This document shows, one piece after another, positions 1-18,143 of a stretch of DNA of 64,000 nucleotides. Origin of the DNA: JBDWFY01 sp964291365 (GTDB lineage: Bacteria; Pseudomonadota; Alphaproteobacteria; Rhizobiales; Stappiaceae). Position 1 is the first letter of the stretch. Each line of letters opens with the position of its first letter. Below the pieces are notes generated by a model. It ran no database searches. It was not told where the DNA came from and saw only the letters and a list, made by a program, of their open reading frames with translations. The translations under genes were made by a program, and so were the position numbers. The stretch lies in assembly GCA_964291365.2 (NCBI GenBank), contig OZ220018.1, positions 248,001 through 312,000 of the forward strand, in the 5' to 3' direction.

Positions 1-1424
1 AATGAAGTGAGTAGCACAAAAAGTAGGTACCAAAATTCACGGCTATACATTCCTGTAGCCCAGGTTGATGACTGATGAGTGAATGGCCAGTAGATACCAT
101 ACCCAATCATAGCAAATACAAACACACTTCCGTAACCAGCACCAACTATTAGTCCTCTCATGGAGTATGGGGTTTGAGATGCTACAAACTCAATAGTAGA
201 AATACTAAGCACGGCATTACTAACGATTCCTAAAAAGTTTGGAATGGCCATCCAATTTCGATAGGAGCTCAAACTGAGGAAATGTTCGTGATGTTCATTT
301 GGAGTTTTTCTTGCTGTTACATTGTATATCATAAGTATGACAATTCTTGTCATTTGTAGTAGCACACTTGCTATAAATTTTTGATAGATTTTGGTTGAAG
401 AGAAGCACTTTTGTAAAAAAGGATAAATGATGAACTCATGTAGGGGTATGAATGTTGCTATTGCAATGCTGCCGAATGCAAGTGTCGAGAATCTTTCTGT
501 GTAACATTCTTTAAAAGATAGTGTTGATATATCATGTTGGAACAGCTTATTAAGTGTCTGATTAAATTTAAGCATCACTACAAATTCACTGGCTAATGCA
601 CTGATAATAGAAATGATAGCTAGTAACCGTAAAAATGTTTTGACGTCTTCCACCTGCTCTGTTGTGAACGGTCCTCCATATTTGCTCTTACCAAAGTCAA
701 TACGAGAAGGAAGCTCATCTTCACAGTAGGTGAAAGCACTTCTATACCGTGGATGCTTGTTTTCAATAAAATACCTAAGCACTTTATAGATCAATTTGAA
801 GGGATTTTGTGTCACAGGTTCCTTTATTAATGAATTGTCAAAGAAAAAGAATGAGGTAATGGCTACTGTAATGCTTGTGCAGACTATCAATTGTCCAAAA
901 ATGTAGTACTCAGGTGTCAGACATACATGAGTAAAATCTAAAAGAGCTCCGTTACAAAAGAAAGTCCAAACATACCATGTGATGAAAGCAGTAATTTCAG
1001 TTGTTGAAGCATCTTGGAGCTGGTCTAGTCCAAACTGAATGATATTAGCTTGGTATCCTCCAAAACCAATGGCCAATATAAAAGTCAGTGTCTCGGAGAT
1101 GAGCTTGAAGATATTGTGATGGCCTGGAACAAACTGTTCTATTACAGAATTTAAGGTGGCCAGCATGAAGGCAGTCCACATAATCCATATGCTCCAGCAT
1201 ATTACCTTGTACCGTCCAAATCGAATATCAGCTAGCCACCCAGCGAAGGGTAGAGTTAGACCCAAAGCAATTATAGTTATTGCTAAGCTATTTGGTACAA
1301 CAAATGCCAATAGGTAGTCGAACACACTTGCTATGAAGAAGTTCCATACCAGCACTACAATTGCTCCCCTATTCTTAAGCTTTCTCATCCGATAGGTTGA
1401 CTTACAGCAAGCCACATGTTGCAT
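1..1424 (-). CDS. POT/SLC15-like membrane protein, copy 1 (3' end outside window)
   Basis: An open frame of 474 codons runs off the left edge; the C-terminal tail is outside the window. Likely a 12-TM MFS protein of the POT/PTR2 (SLC15) type. Seen: N-tail with CCKSTYRMRKLKNRG, then TM1; motif A region GWLADIRFGRYK; QFGLDQLQDAST; the array's invariant block RSAFTYCEDELPSRIDFGK then YGGPFTTEQVEDVKTF (coding bases about 637-741); SQTPYSMRG near the C-terminal half. Start: the ATG at 1424 is the first in this frame after a stop at about 1498, but the open sequence upstream of it looks like the N-tail of other copies, so a start may have been lost. Odd: the GIISCEFW of most copies reads GMYSREFW here, a Cys-to-Arg change. 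Family assignment is firm; substrate unknown. Confidence 0.8.
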   Translation of the reverse strand, partial: MQHVACCKSTYRMRKLKNRGAIVVLVWNFFIASVFDYLLAFVVPNSLAITIIALGLTLPFAGWLADIRFGRYKVICWSIWIMWTAFMLATLNSVIEQFVPGHHNIFKLISETLTFILAIGFGGYQANIIQFGLDQLQDASTTEITAFITWYVWTFFCNGALLDFTHVCLTPEYYIFGQLIVCTSITVAITSFFFFDNSLIKEPVTQNPFKLIYKVLRYFIENKHPRYRSAFTYCEDELPSRIDFGKSKYGGPFTTEQVEDVKTFLRLLAIISIISALASEFVVMLKFNQTLNKLFQHDISTLSFKECYTERFSTLAFGSIAIATFIPLHEFIIYPFLQKCFSSTKIYQKFIASVLLQMTRIVILMIYNVTARKTPNEHHEHFLSLSSYRNWMAIPNFLGIVSNAVLSISTIEFVASQTPYSMRGLIVGAGYGSVFVFAMIGYGIYWPFTHQSSTWATGMYSREFWYLLFVLLTS

Positions 1425-2334
1425 TTTGGTTGACTGTTTATTCGGTAGTGAATCTTCTCCAATGCAAGTGTCTTTATTTGACTCTTCAATTGCCCGTTAA
1501 GATGTTTGACTGATGATGATGTTTGTGCTGTGCTTTGTTATCTTATGAAATTTTTGACATTGCTTTTTCTCCTCTGTAGGCTATTTTAACAGTTGTTTAA
1601 TCGTATACTGAAAATTCCCATGCATGTTCATTTTGCAATAGTTGTGTCAATAAATCTGGGAATTACTTTCCAGTAAAACTGTAAAGTGTAAACTGTAGAC
1701 TTATGAAGTGATAGTAGCCTTTATTTTCACTGAAAATATACATTTGCTTTGGTTTTTGAGTTGCTTTATCTTAGATGAGCTTGGGCGCAAGCTTAGCATA
1801 TGAAACTTCTATATTGAGTGAATCATGCCTTTGTTGGTACTGATTAGATTTGTTGATGGCCATCACATTCACATGCTCATGTGATGAAGGTCTAGAAGTG
1901 AGTGTGTGCATGAAGTACATAGATACTAATTTGACTAGTTTGGTAATCCACTTGCATCTGAGAAGGAGTACAAACAGCCTTGTTTATATAGCACAATATG
2001 GAAACATCAGCGAGTGAGATTGAGTTACAGTTGTGATTTTGATTGTGTACTGACTCCGTGCATCCACTTATTATATGCATGTGCTTTATTTTATACGTGG
2101 TACTGTAACACTGGTAGGTGCTCACAATATGTAGTCTAAGATTAAGAAAGAGCACCCATCCATACTTACCAATTATAGTACCGGATAATTAACAGTATAT
2201 TATATTGCCACATTTTCAGGTTTGTTAATGCATAATGCATTTGTATGTGTATTCGTGTGTACGTGTACTACTATTTCCTGCTTGTACACTCAGTAGAGTC
2301 CCTACTAATGGCATATAGCGCTTACTATATAATA
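1425..2334. other. intergenic, no gene seen
   Basis: AT-rich sequence between copy 1 and a palindrome. Open frames here are short and unlike any family I know. It should contain the promoter of copy 1, but no clear element stands out. Confidence 0.5.
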
Positions 2335-2470
2335 GTTAGACACTGTTTAGGAGGTTTCTATGGGATTTAGAAGACCGGTGGGCTTTAAGTAGAATCCCAA
2401 GCGAAGCGAGGGTTCTACAGAGCCCTGAGGTCTTCTAAATCACATAGAAACTGACTAAACAGTGTCTAGC
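2335..2470. repeat. foldback palindrome (about 60-nt arms)
   Basis: The left arm begins TTAGACACTGTTTAG and reads through TTTAGAAGACC; the right arm is its imperfect reverse complement ending GTGTCTAGC. The short centre is GC-rich (GCGAAGCGAGG). Same design as the palindromes at 24249, 24561, 25777 and 36313, suggesting a family of foldback elements. Confidence 0.75.
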
Positions 2471-2567
2471 ATCTTTAAATCTTAGCAACAATGTCTAAAG
2501 CTTGACAAATAAACTGCTGTCTAGCAACAAACCTAACTGTGGGCAAAACTTTTACATGATTTTCTAC

Positions 2568-2996
2568 CAGAGGAGGTTGGACATGCATCATCAAACGTCA
2601 CCAAGACGTCACATGCACCCGGCGAGTAATGTACTAAACATATGACAGTTGGCCATTTGTAGCGATTGCACACTCCTAGATCTCGCGAAGGATGCCATTG
2701 GGAAAGAACTCGGTAAGCCTTAACTAGCTAACCTTTCAACCCTGTTCAACCCCTGCCAAACTGGCGAGTTCTGAGGCTTTGTTGTTATTCATAATCAATC
2801 AAAAGTCGGCATTTCAGGCTAATCAAGGCTTCACTTGTCTTTTCTTCCTCTCTGGATTTGATGTCGGGCTAAGACAGTCCTTCATGACTAAATCTGCGGT
2901 CAAAACGAGTGCATCAATGTGTCGCTAATTTATGCAGGAATGCTAATTTTAGTCACATGCACATGACGTATCATGACGTGTGTCCAACCTCCTCTG
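2568..2996. mobile_element. MITE with 16-bp terminal inverted repeats and 9-bp target duplication
   Basis: Starts CAGAGGAGGTTGGACA and ends with the exact reverse complement TGTCCAACCTCCTCTG. It is flanked on both sides by the direct repeat ATTTTCTAC (2559-2567 and 2997-3005). Length 429 bp with no coding frame, so non-autonomous. A 9-bp duplication fits Mutator-like elements; an 8-bp hAT duplication with one extra base is the alternative. A second ACATGATTTTCTAC lies just downstream, so the local sequence is somewhat repetitive. Confidence 0.7.
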
Positions 2997-3005
2997 ATTT
3001 TCTAC

Positions 3006-3317
3006 AAAACTTTACATGATTTTCTACAGAGGATACATGATTTTTTATGAAGGATAGATACTTCAATCTAACCAATCAGATCACAGTATTTGTTACAAGT
3101 AGGATCTAAAGCATAATAATAATATTATAGTAATGGCTAGGGGTAGCAATTATACTTTATTGTGGTTACGAAATAATCTATAAAATATATACGTCTATAA
3201 CCAGCCTGAATAATTTTGCAGTTATAAACACTCTTCTCTTTCTCATGTATTTGATTTCAGTTAAGGTTTAGTATATATAGCTATATAGATGTGTGATAGA
3301 CGATGGTAAGAAGTTTA
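3006..3317. other. intergenic, no gene seen
   Basis: Short AT-rich spacer; it contains ACCAATCAGAT at about 3070, the reverse complement of an ATCTGATTGGT motif that recurs beside several foldback elements in this window. Confidence 0.4.
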
Positions 3318-4667
3318 TCAAGTTTCTTGTGCATAGTATCTCTCAGCGAAGATGTGTTCATTTGGTAGTACATCTTCTCTCTTTCTTGTTCTTGTACCAC
3401 CTTCCAACAGCAAGGAGTAGTCCAATGAAAATTATTGAAACAAGTAGCACTAAAAGTAGGTACCAAAATTCACAGCTGATGATTCCTGTGGCCCAGGTTT
3501 TTGACAGATGAGTGAATGGCCAGTAGATACCATACCCAATGATAGAGAATATGAATGTATAGCCATAAGCTACACCAATCATTAGTTCTCTCATGGAGTA
3601 TGGGGTTTGGGATGCTAGAAACTCAACACTAGAAATGCTGACCATGGTCCTACTAACCATGTCTAGAAAATTTGGAATTGCCATCCAATTTCTGTAAGAA
3701 CTCCAACTGAGGGAACCTGGATGACTGCATGGAATAGTGATATTATGACCATGAAGTTCAATATAGGTTTTTCTTGCTATTATATTGAATGCCATAAGTA
3801 TGATAAATCTTGGTACTTGTAGTATTAGGCCTACTAGAAACTTTTGATAAATTTTGATTGAAAGAAAGCACATTTGTAAGAAGGGATAAAGGATGAATTC
3901 ATATAGAGGTATGAATAGTGCTGCTGCACCAGAGCCAAATGCAATGACTGAGAATCTTTCAGTGTAGCATTCTTTGTAAGTAAGAGTTGATTTAGCATGT
4001 TGGAATACCCTAATGAGTAGGTTGTTAAATTGAAGCAATGCTGCACCTTCTCCCAACAATATGCTAGCTATAGCAATTACAACTAGCAATCGTAAAAATG
4101 TTTTAACGTCTTCCACCTGCTCTGTTGTGAATGGTCCTCCATATTTACTCTTACCAAAGTCAATACAAGAAGGAAGCTCATCTTCACAGTAGGTGAAGGC
4201 ACTCCTACATCGTGGGTGCTTGTTTTTGATGGCATACCTGATAACTTTGTAAATAAGTGTGAAGGGATTTTGTGTCACTGGTTCCTTTACTAATAAATCC
4301 CCCAAAAAATGTGGGGAGATGATAGCTACGGTCATACCCACATGATCCACATACTCCAGCGTATCATCTTGTATCGTCCAAAGCAAATGTCAGCTAGCCA
4401 CCCAGCAAAGGGTATAGTAAGACCCAAAGCAACTGTGATTATTTGCAGACCATAAGGCACAATGAATGCCATCAGGTAATTGAACACACTTATTATAAAG
4501 AAATTCCATGTGAGCACTACAATTGCTCCCTTGTTCTTAAGTTTTCTCAGCCGATATGTTGGTTTTAAGCAAATCATACACTGCTGTTTGGTTGATGGCT
4601 CACTTAGTGGTGAAGTTTGCTCCACTGACTGAATTGTATCATCACTCAATTCTAAGACTTCTTCCAT
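3318..4667 (-). pseudogene. POT/SLC15-like pseudogene, copy 2 (internal deletion plus frameshift)
   Basis: The N-terminal part (4332-4667) is intact from ATG MEEVLELSDD through motif A (GWLADICFGRYK) to WSMWIMWV, where it hits a stop. Sequence then resumes in another frame at GMTVAIISPHF and continues through LVKEPVTQNPF, the invariant block (here PSCIDFGK, Arg changed to Cys) and SQTPYSMREL. About 110 codons covering TM3 to TM5, including the DQLQDAS segment, are deleted. Near the end an extra A in the Lys/Arg run changes RWYKNRKREDVLP to RWYKNKKERRC, cutting off the C-tail, which is still readable in the next frame to TGA at 3318. It was probably a close sister of copy 1. Confidence 0.85.
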
Positions 4668-5518
4668 AGAATAATAATCGTAGGTTTTTTTTGACTAATA
4701 AAATCAAGTTTTATGCTGTGCTTTGGTCAACTTATGATGCTGTTCCTTCCTATACTTTGTAGGGTAAGTTAGCTGGCAGGTGTTATATATACTATAATGG
4801 CAAACTGAAAACAATAATATACTCTGCTTTTGGTTTCCAGTTTTATTTTGAAATTCTACTTTTGCATTTACTCTAGGGGGTCTTTACCTTGTACTATGCA
4901 TATGAATTTTGATGGCTTCTGTTTTTGGTGTACACGTTTATTACAGCTAGTATAAACTGAAAGTGTGTTCCTAAATAAATATTATTGCTTCTAGCGCATC
5001 TTTTGCTTCAGTAGCTACATCTATAAATTTCATCTCGGGGTGTTTAAGTATACCTACTGTTTGGAAGTCTTCTAACAGTGATTTATGCTGCCTTCTTATC
5101 ATTGCACAAAATTACCATTTGCAATGAGCTTGAAGTTCTTATGTTATTTTCTTGTTTACTTGCCACCTTATAAGTTTATTGTATTATCTTTCCATTGTTG
5201 GTGTAGCATGTTTGTATAATGTCACGTGCAGAAACCAAGTTCAGTTTAATGTTTCACATGTATAATATATTATGTAGCTACATGTATGTGTGCCTGCGCA
5301 TCTATTAAGTTTGTGCCCTGGTATAAGCTACCGTAGTTATGGACATATGCCTTAAATATGATAGTCCGTAATGGTCCAGGTGTATCTAGTCTACTCCCGA
5401 TTGATCAGTACGATATTTACAATGCAACAGTATTGCCTTGCTAACTGATACACTGTTGACAATGTTGTGTACTGTGCAGTTGATAAACTTCTACTAAGGG
5501 CACACTATCAATAATACA
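4668..5518. other. intergenic, no gene seen
   Basis: AT-rich spacer between copies 2 and 3. No homology or clear repeat structure recognised by eye. Confidence 0.4.
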
Positions 5519-7174
5519 TTAATTTAATTGTGAATAGTACCTCTCTGCAAAGATGTGTTCATTTGGTAGTACATCTTCTCTCTTTCTGTTCTTGTACCAC
5601 CTTCCAACAGCAAGGAGTAGTCCACTGAAAATTATTAAAACCAGTAGCACTGAAAGAAAGTACCAAAATTCACAGCTGGTGATTCCTATACCCCAGAACT
5701 GCTGACTGAATAGCTCATAGAGGCCATATCCAATCAAAGTGAATACGAATACACTTCCATAACCGGCACCAATTATTAGTCCTCTCATGGAGTATGGGGT
5801 TTGAGACACAAAGAACTCAATTCCACCTATGCTTAATAGAGTCAGAGATAATGATTGCAGGAGCGAAGGTAGGACTGCCCATTGACTGTTAAAAGTGGTG
5901 CTCAACAAAGCTTGGTCAGTTTCATTGATATGTATGTGTAAGAGACAAATGATGTGCTTACCATATTGTTCAATATATTTTTTTCTTACTGTTATATCAA
6001 ATATCATGACTGAAAAAACTCTTGCAATTTGTAGCAGCATTCCTAGTACAAGCTTTTGATAAATTTTGACGGAAGGAAAGTACCTATGCAAAGCTGGATA
6101 TAAGATAAATTCGTGTAGAGGTATATATACTGCAGTGGCTATGTATCCGAAGGTGCTAGTGAGAAATGTCTCTCTGTAGCATTCTCCGCTAAGTGGTGTC
6201 AAGAAATACACATTTGATAAGTTGTCAATGAGGAAATTGCTGGAAGAATTCAATACTAAGATTTCCCCTACCAGTATGCTAGCAACTACAGTGATTACTA
6301 ATAATCGTAGAAATGTTTTGACGTCTTCCACCTGCTCTGTTGTGAATGGTCCTCCATATTTAGTCTTACCAAAGTCAATACGAGAAGGAAGCTCATCTTC
6401 ACAGTAGGTGAATGCACTTCTGTGCCTTGGATGCTTGTTCCTGATAGCATACCTAATTATTTTGTATACTAACTGAAGTGGATTTCGTGTCACTGGTTCC
6501 TTTATTAAAAATCTGTGGCATGTAAGGGATGAAATAATCGCTATGGTAGTACTAATGCACACTAATAAGCATCCAAATAGTTGGTACTCTTCTTTCATGC
6601 ATACACGAATGATTTTTGTTACCACACAACTGCTAAAGTATGACCAACTGTACCAGCTAATAAAAGCAATAATCTCAGTCGTTGAAGCATCTTGGAGCTG
6701 GTCTAGTCCAAACTGAATAGCGTTAGCTTGATATGCTCCAAAACCAGCAACCAGTATGAAAACCAATACCTGGGAGATGACGTGGAAGGTATTGTGATGG
6801 CCTGGAACAAACTGTTCTACTACAGAATTCACAGCAGCCAGAATAGAGGCAATCCACATGATCCACATGCTCCAATATATGACGTTGTATCGTCCAAAGC
6901 GAATGTCAGCTAGCCACCCAGCAAAGGGCATTGTGAAAACCCAAGCAATTAGATTAATTTTTAATCCTCTGGGTACATATGCTATCAGATAATGTGGCAC
7001 ACTTGCCAGTAGGAAGTTCCATATGATTATGAGAATTGCTCCTTTGTTAGTAAGCTTCCTCAATTGATAGGTTGGTTGGCAGTGAGATTTCTTTATTGAT
7101 GTGTCTGAATTTTCTTTGCTCTTTAGTGAAATTTGCCTTGCAAGTACTTTAGCACATATTGCTTCTCTTGCCAT
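5519..7174 (-). CDS. POT/SLC15-like membrane protein, copy 3 (551 aa, intact)
   Basis: Single open exon from ATG at 7174 to a stop at 5519, full length for the array. In order: N-tail with CQPTYQLRKLTNKG (about 35-50); TM1; motif A GWLADIRFGRYN (about 84-95); QFGLDQLQDAST (about 160); KEPVTRNPLQLVYK before the cytosolic block (about 252-287), which reads FGKTKYGGPF, Thr replacing the usual Ser; SQTPYSMRGLIIG (about 459); a final TM and tail KREDVLPNEHIFAERYY. Family knowledge: VEDVK before TM7 and a Q-x-P-x-SM motif late in the protein are POT hallmarks. TM1 has no ExxER proton-coupling motif, so peptide/H+ symport cannot be assumed. The longest N-tail among intact members of the GWLAD group. 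Confidence 0.85.
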   Translation of the reverse strand: MAREAICAKVLARQISLKSKENSDTSIKKSHCQPTYQLRKLTNKGAILIIIWNFLLASVPHYLIAYVPRGLKINLIAWVFTMPFAGWLADIRFGRYNVIYWSMWIMWIASILAAVNSVVEQFVPGHHNTFHVISQVLVFILVAGFGAYQANAIQFGLDQLQDASTTEIIAFISWYSWSYFSSCVVTKIIRVCMKEEYQLFGCLLVCISTTIAIISSLTCHRFLIKEPVTRNPLQLVYKIIRYAIRNKHPRHRSAFTYCEDELPSRIDFGKTKYGGPFTTEQVEDVKTFLRLLVITVVASILVGEILVLNSSSNFLIDNLSNVYFLTPLSGECYRETFLTSTFGYIATAVYIPLHEFILYPALHRYFPSVKIYQKLVLGMLLQIARVFSVMIFDITVRKKYIEQYGKHIICLLHIHINETDQALLSTTFNSQWAVLPSLLQSLSLTLLSIGGIEFFVSQTPYSMRGLIIGAGYGSVFVFTLIGYGLYELFSQQFWGIGITSCEFWYFLSVLLVLIIFSGLLLAVGRWYKNRKREDVLPNEHIFAERYYSQLN

Positions 7175-7530
7175 CTTATTGCTCCACTATGATGATCAGA
7201 GTCATAAAGTTAAGTCTGATGATACATATATGCACTATAAACCTAGCTAGCTGGTATTAAAGTATTTTTTTAATTACATTTGTCTTCAGCCAGCGTTTTC
7301 TGGTCCTTGAGAGTTGTTCTGTTATTGCTACATAATGTATAATACCTATATACCTATCATACATTAAGTATTGAGTAATAAAAATGAATCTGTTATTCTT
7401 TGCTAGAGTTTGGTGAGATGTAGCTGCATGGTACAATTGCGTCACCAAGTTGTACAATTTGCACTAATGTAATAAATTATCACTGTAGTTTACATTAAAA
7501 ACCATATGTGCATTTCATGATACCATGTGT
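7175..7530. other. intergenic, no gene seen
   Basis: Upstream side of copy 3 (minus strand), AT-rich. No exon of the neighbouring WASHC4 gene was recognised here. Confidence 0.4.
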
Positions 7531-8013
7531 GTTTCACCATAGATAAACGAGGGGGAGCGATTGGAAACGCACTGTTCCACGCGTGTTTCACTTTCTTGAA
7601 GTTTCTTCGTTCCTCTGATACATGTAATTTACAAGATTATCACTTGATCGTAGTTTCTGATGTACCTACATGATTTAGCTGTGGAACTGTGTAGTCCAGA
7701 ACAACTAAAATAATTTCAGCTAAGCATGCATATCATAAATGTCACTACAAAGCTTTGACGAAACTATAAACAATACAAACTTTCCGTACCTTTAACAAGG
7801 GTCCAGTTAGAGTTTAAAGCTGCATACACAGCTCATAATGATCATCATAGTACAAGCTATGGAACCATACTCATGGTCACTAATGTTTAGCAACTCATTC
7901 CAAATGCCAAAGGAAAAGATCTTCCTAGAGAAACACGCATGGGACTGGAGTGTATATGTCAATATATGGTGTGTTTCCAATCCCTCTCCCCCTTGTTTAT
8001 CTATGGTTTCACC
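7531..8013. repeat. foldback element with about 80-nt arms
   Basis: The arm at 7531-7611 (GTTTCACCATAGATAAACGA and on to CTTTCTTGAAG) is the imperfect reverse complement of 7921-8013 (CTTCCTAGAGAAACACGC to ATCTATGGTTTCACC). The arms enclose about 310 bp without coding signal. It lies directly upstream of the first recognisable WASHC4 exon, where the missing 5' exons would be expected. Confidence 0.6.
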
Positions 8014-8242
8014 ATTAAGGCCATGTGTATATTTTGCCCATAAGGTTGCCATGGCATGCAGTGATTCACCATGGCAGTGATTCACCCATGTATCAAGACA
8101 TCACATCAATAGAGACCAGTATGCATTCCATGACCATGTGTGTGTTTCACCCATATGGTCACCACAGTAGTGGTTCACCCATAGCTACATAGAGACATCA
8201 CATCAATAGTTACCATTACGACCATGTGCATTTGTCCCATAG
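8014..8242. repeat. tandem repeat, period about 96 bp
   Basis: AGACATCACATCAATAG occurs at 8096 and 8192, with shared GACCATGTG and TTCACCCATA words in between. The last unit ends CCCATAG at 8242, which serves as the splice acceptor in front of the first recognisable WASHC4 exon. Confidence 0.55.
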
Positions 8243-15758
<7,516 letters not shown>

Positions 15759-16393
15759 CTCTAAGATACTTTGCATAAGCTTTGGACAATGCATACTTTG
15801 TAGTGGTGCTGTGCTAAATCTTGTTTGTGTTGTCAAAATTGTTACTTTAGCATACCTGTATAGTATAATTACTTTGGTCACATGAGTTGAATCATGCTAT
15901 ATTTTCAGGCGAAAGAGGTATGAAATGATCACGTGGTCACTTAAAATGCTGTGTCATCACTTTTTATCTCCATATACTTTTATCTCCATATACTTTTAAC
16001 TTCGACAACGATTTTTAAATGGCTGAGATCAACGATCGAAACTACACTGTTAATTTTAAGCTCTGGATCGTGAACTAGCAACCAGTACTAGATGTACCCC
16101 TTCAAGGCCATTTTACCAGACACATAATCCGTGACATTCAAAGAGATGTCTGCGTGTATACCATTAGCCACCCCCAAATGTTGTCAACTGAAAGAACTAT
16201 ATATTATAAAGAGGAGCTGATCATACTATACTAATAATTGATGGCAACAACATATTTTGCACATTAATTGAGATTATTCAAGTTTATGCTCCTTTCATAT
16301 CAGCTTTCATTACAGTTTATCATACCATGCCATGAAAGTCAGTTTAAGGAAGGCAGTATTATATCAACGGTTAGTTAATTAGTAACTAAAATT
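15759..16393. other. intergenic, no gene seen
   Basis: 3' flank of WASHC4 and 5' flank of the plus-strand copy 4. No further exon or clear repeat seen. Confidence 0.4.
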
Positions 16394-18143
16394 ATGGAAG
16401 AATCTGATTCAGAAATAGGCAGTTGTGGATTATCATCAGATACTGAACATATCTCTGTGCCAAGTGACGACTCAATATCAATAAAAGAGCAGCTCAAGAT
16501 GTGCTGCAAACCAACGTACAGGATAAGGCAAGTCAAAAGCAGGGGAGCTAAACTTTTTAGTGATAAGTATACTCTGGTATCTGGGTAACAATCACTATAA
16601 TAGAGGTTTCATACGTAATAATAATGGATCAATTGTTGGTCTAGCGTTTCTTGCTGTTACTGTTCCCCTGGCTGGGTGGCTAGCTGATGCCTGCATTGGA
16701 TGATACAGGATGATTTACTACAGTGTCTTGATATATAATGTGGGGTGCTGCAATTTTGGAGACAGTGAGTTCAGTTGCTGATTCATTTTCAGCTGGTTAG
16801 CTACTACTTTGCTAAGTCTGTGATTAAACAAGTACTACTTGCTCTTATGGGTATTGGGATGGGAGGTTTCTTATCAACTGTGGTACAGTTTGGGATTGAT
16901 CAGCTTCATGATGCCTCAACAGAGGAGATATCAGCTTACATCGTGTGGTATGCATGGACTTTTATTTTTCCTCTCTTTATTGAATCATCAGTACTTTGTT
17001 TTCTTGGATAATTTATTCATATGCTTAAATCTAAGCCTTGTTTTAGTGTCATTATTTTGCTGGAATAATTTTCTTATAAAGGAGCCAATATCACAAAATC
17101 CCTTTAAGCAGATATATAAGGTTAGTAAGTATGCCTTGAAACACCGATACTTAACATCTCGAAGTGCTTTTACTTACGCCGAAGAAGAAGCTATAGGTCG
17201 AATTGATTTTGGTAAGAGTAAATATGGAGGACCATTCACAACAGAGCAGGTGGAAGATGTCAAAACATTTTATAGATTGTTGCCAGTGGTCGTGTGTGGT
17301 GGAATAATTACAAGTGGAATGTTGGCTGCAAATAACCTTGAATTTTATTTAATGATGCAGTTTGTAATATTATATTGAACGTTAATGCTATATCCTACTA
17401 TGCTGCTGGTATCATTATTCCATACTGTGAAGCTCTGCTAATAATGCTGTATGAACTATTCATCTATCCCATCTTTCAGAGATGTTGTCCACGGGTAACC
17501 AGCTTGCATAAGTTCATTATAGGAACTATTCTACAAACAGCGACCTTAATTATATTTGAAATTCTCTCATGAAAATTTTACTTAGAGAAGAATGGATACA
17601 ATGTAACAATTTCATGCACATTTTATGATGATCAACATTTGGAGACCAAGTTTAGCTACAATTGGGTAGCAATACCTCATGCTCTAGATTTACTTTTATG
17701 ATGTTTTCTCTCCTCAGTGTGGAAATAGGGAATGTGAATTCGGTGGAGTGGAATGACTGAATGGAAAGATGGCTCTCATGGCCCTGTCCACGCTAACGTT
17801 GATTATTGGCTTACTTGAGTTTGTTTCTGCTCAAATTCCGTATTCCATGAAAGGAGTGATACTTGGAGTAGGCTACTGCTCTGTCATTGGTGCTGCGTCA
17901 TTGTGTGCTGTATTGCTCATTCCATTTCAGCGAAGGTCGACATCAATCATCTGGGGCACAGAAGTAATTAGTTGTGGATTTTGGTATGCAATTTTGTACA
18001 TAATACTCAGCGTTTTTGGATGCATTGTTTGTGTGCTTATCACGAACTGGTACAAAAAGAGAAAAAGAGAAGATATGTTACCTAATGAACATTATTATGC
18101 AGAGAGATACTATACTAATTTACTTGAACATCGTGCTGCATAG
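16394..18143 (+). pseudogene. POT/SLC15-like pseudogene, copy 4, plus strand
   Basis: A whole gene copy in the opposite orientation to the open members, broken many times. It starts with ATG MEESDSEIGSC and keeps CCKPTYRIRQVKSRG. TM1 is disrupted by frameshift, motif A reads VPLAGWLADACIG followed by TGA in place of the Arg codon (16701-16703), then QFGIDQLHDAS, KEPISQNPFKQIYK, and the block IDFGKSKYGGPFTTEQVED. Further frameshifts and stops fall near 17000, 17378 and 17572, and an odd insertion near 17710-17765 precedes SAQIPYSMKGVILG. The tail KREDMLPNEHYYAERYY is intact in the last frame. The first half of the invariant block (AFTYAEEEAIGRIDF) differs from all other copies, so this is probably an old, separate branch. 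Confidence 0.85.

Noticed and set aside
1892..2155. 87-aa minus-strand open frame
   Set aside because: Low-complexity composition, no family resemblance, no splice or promoter context.
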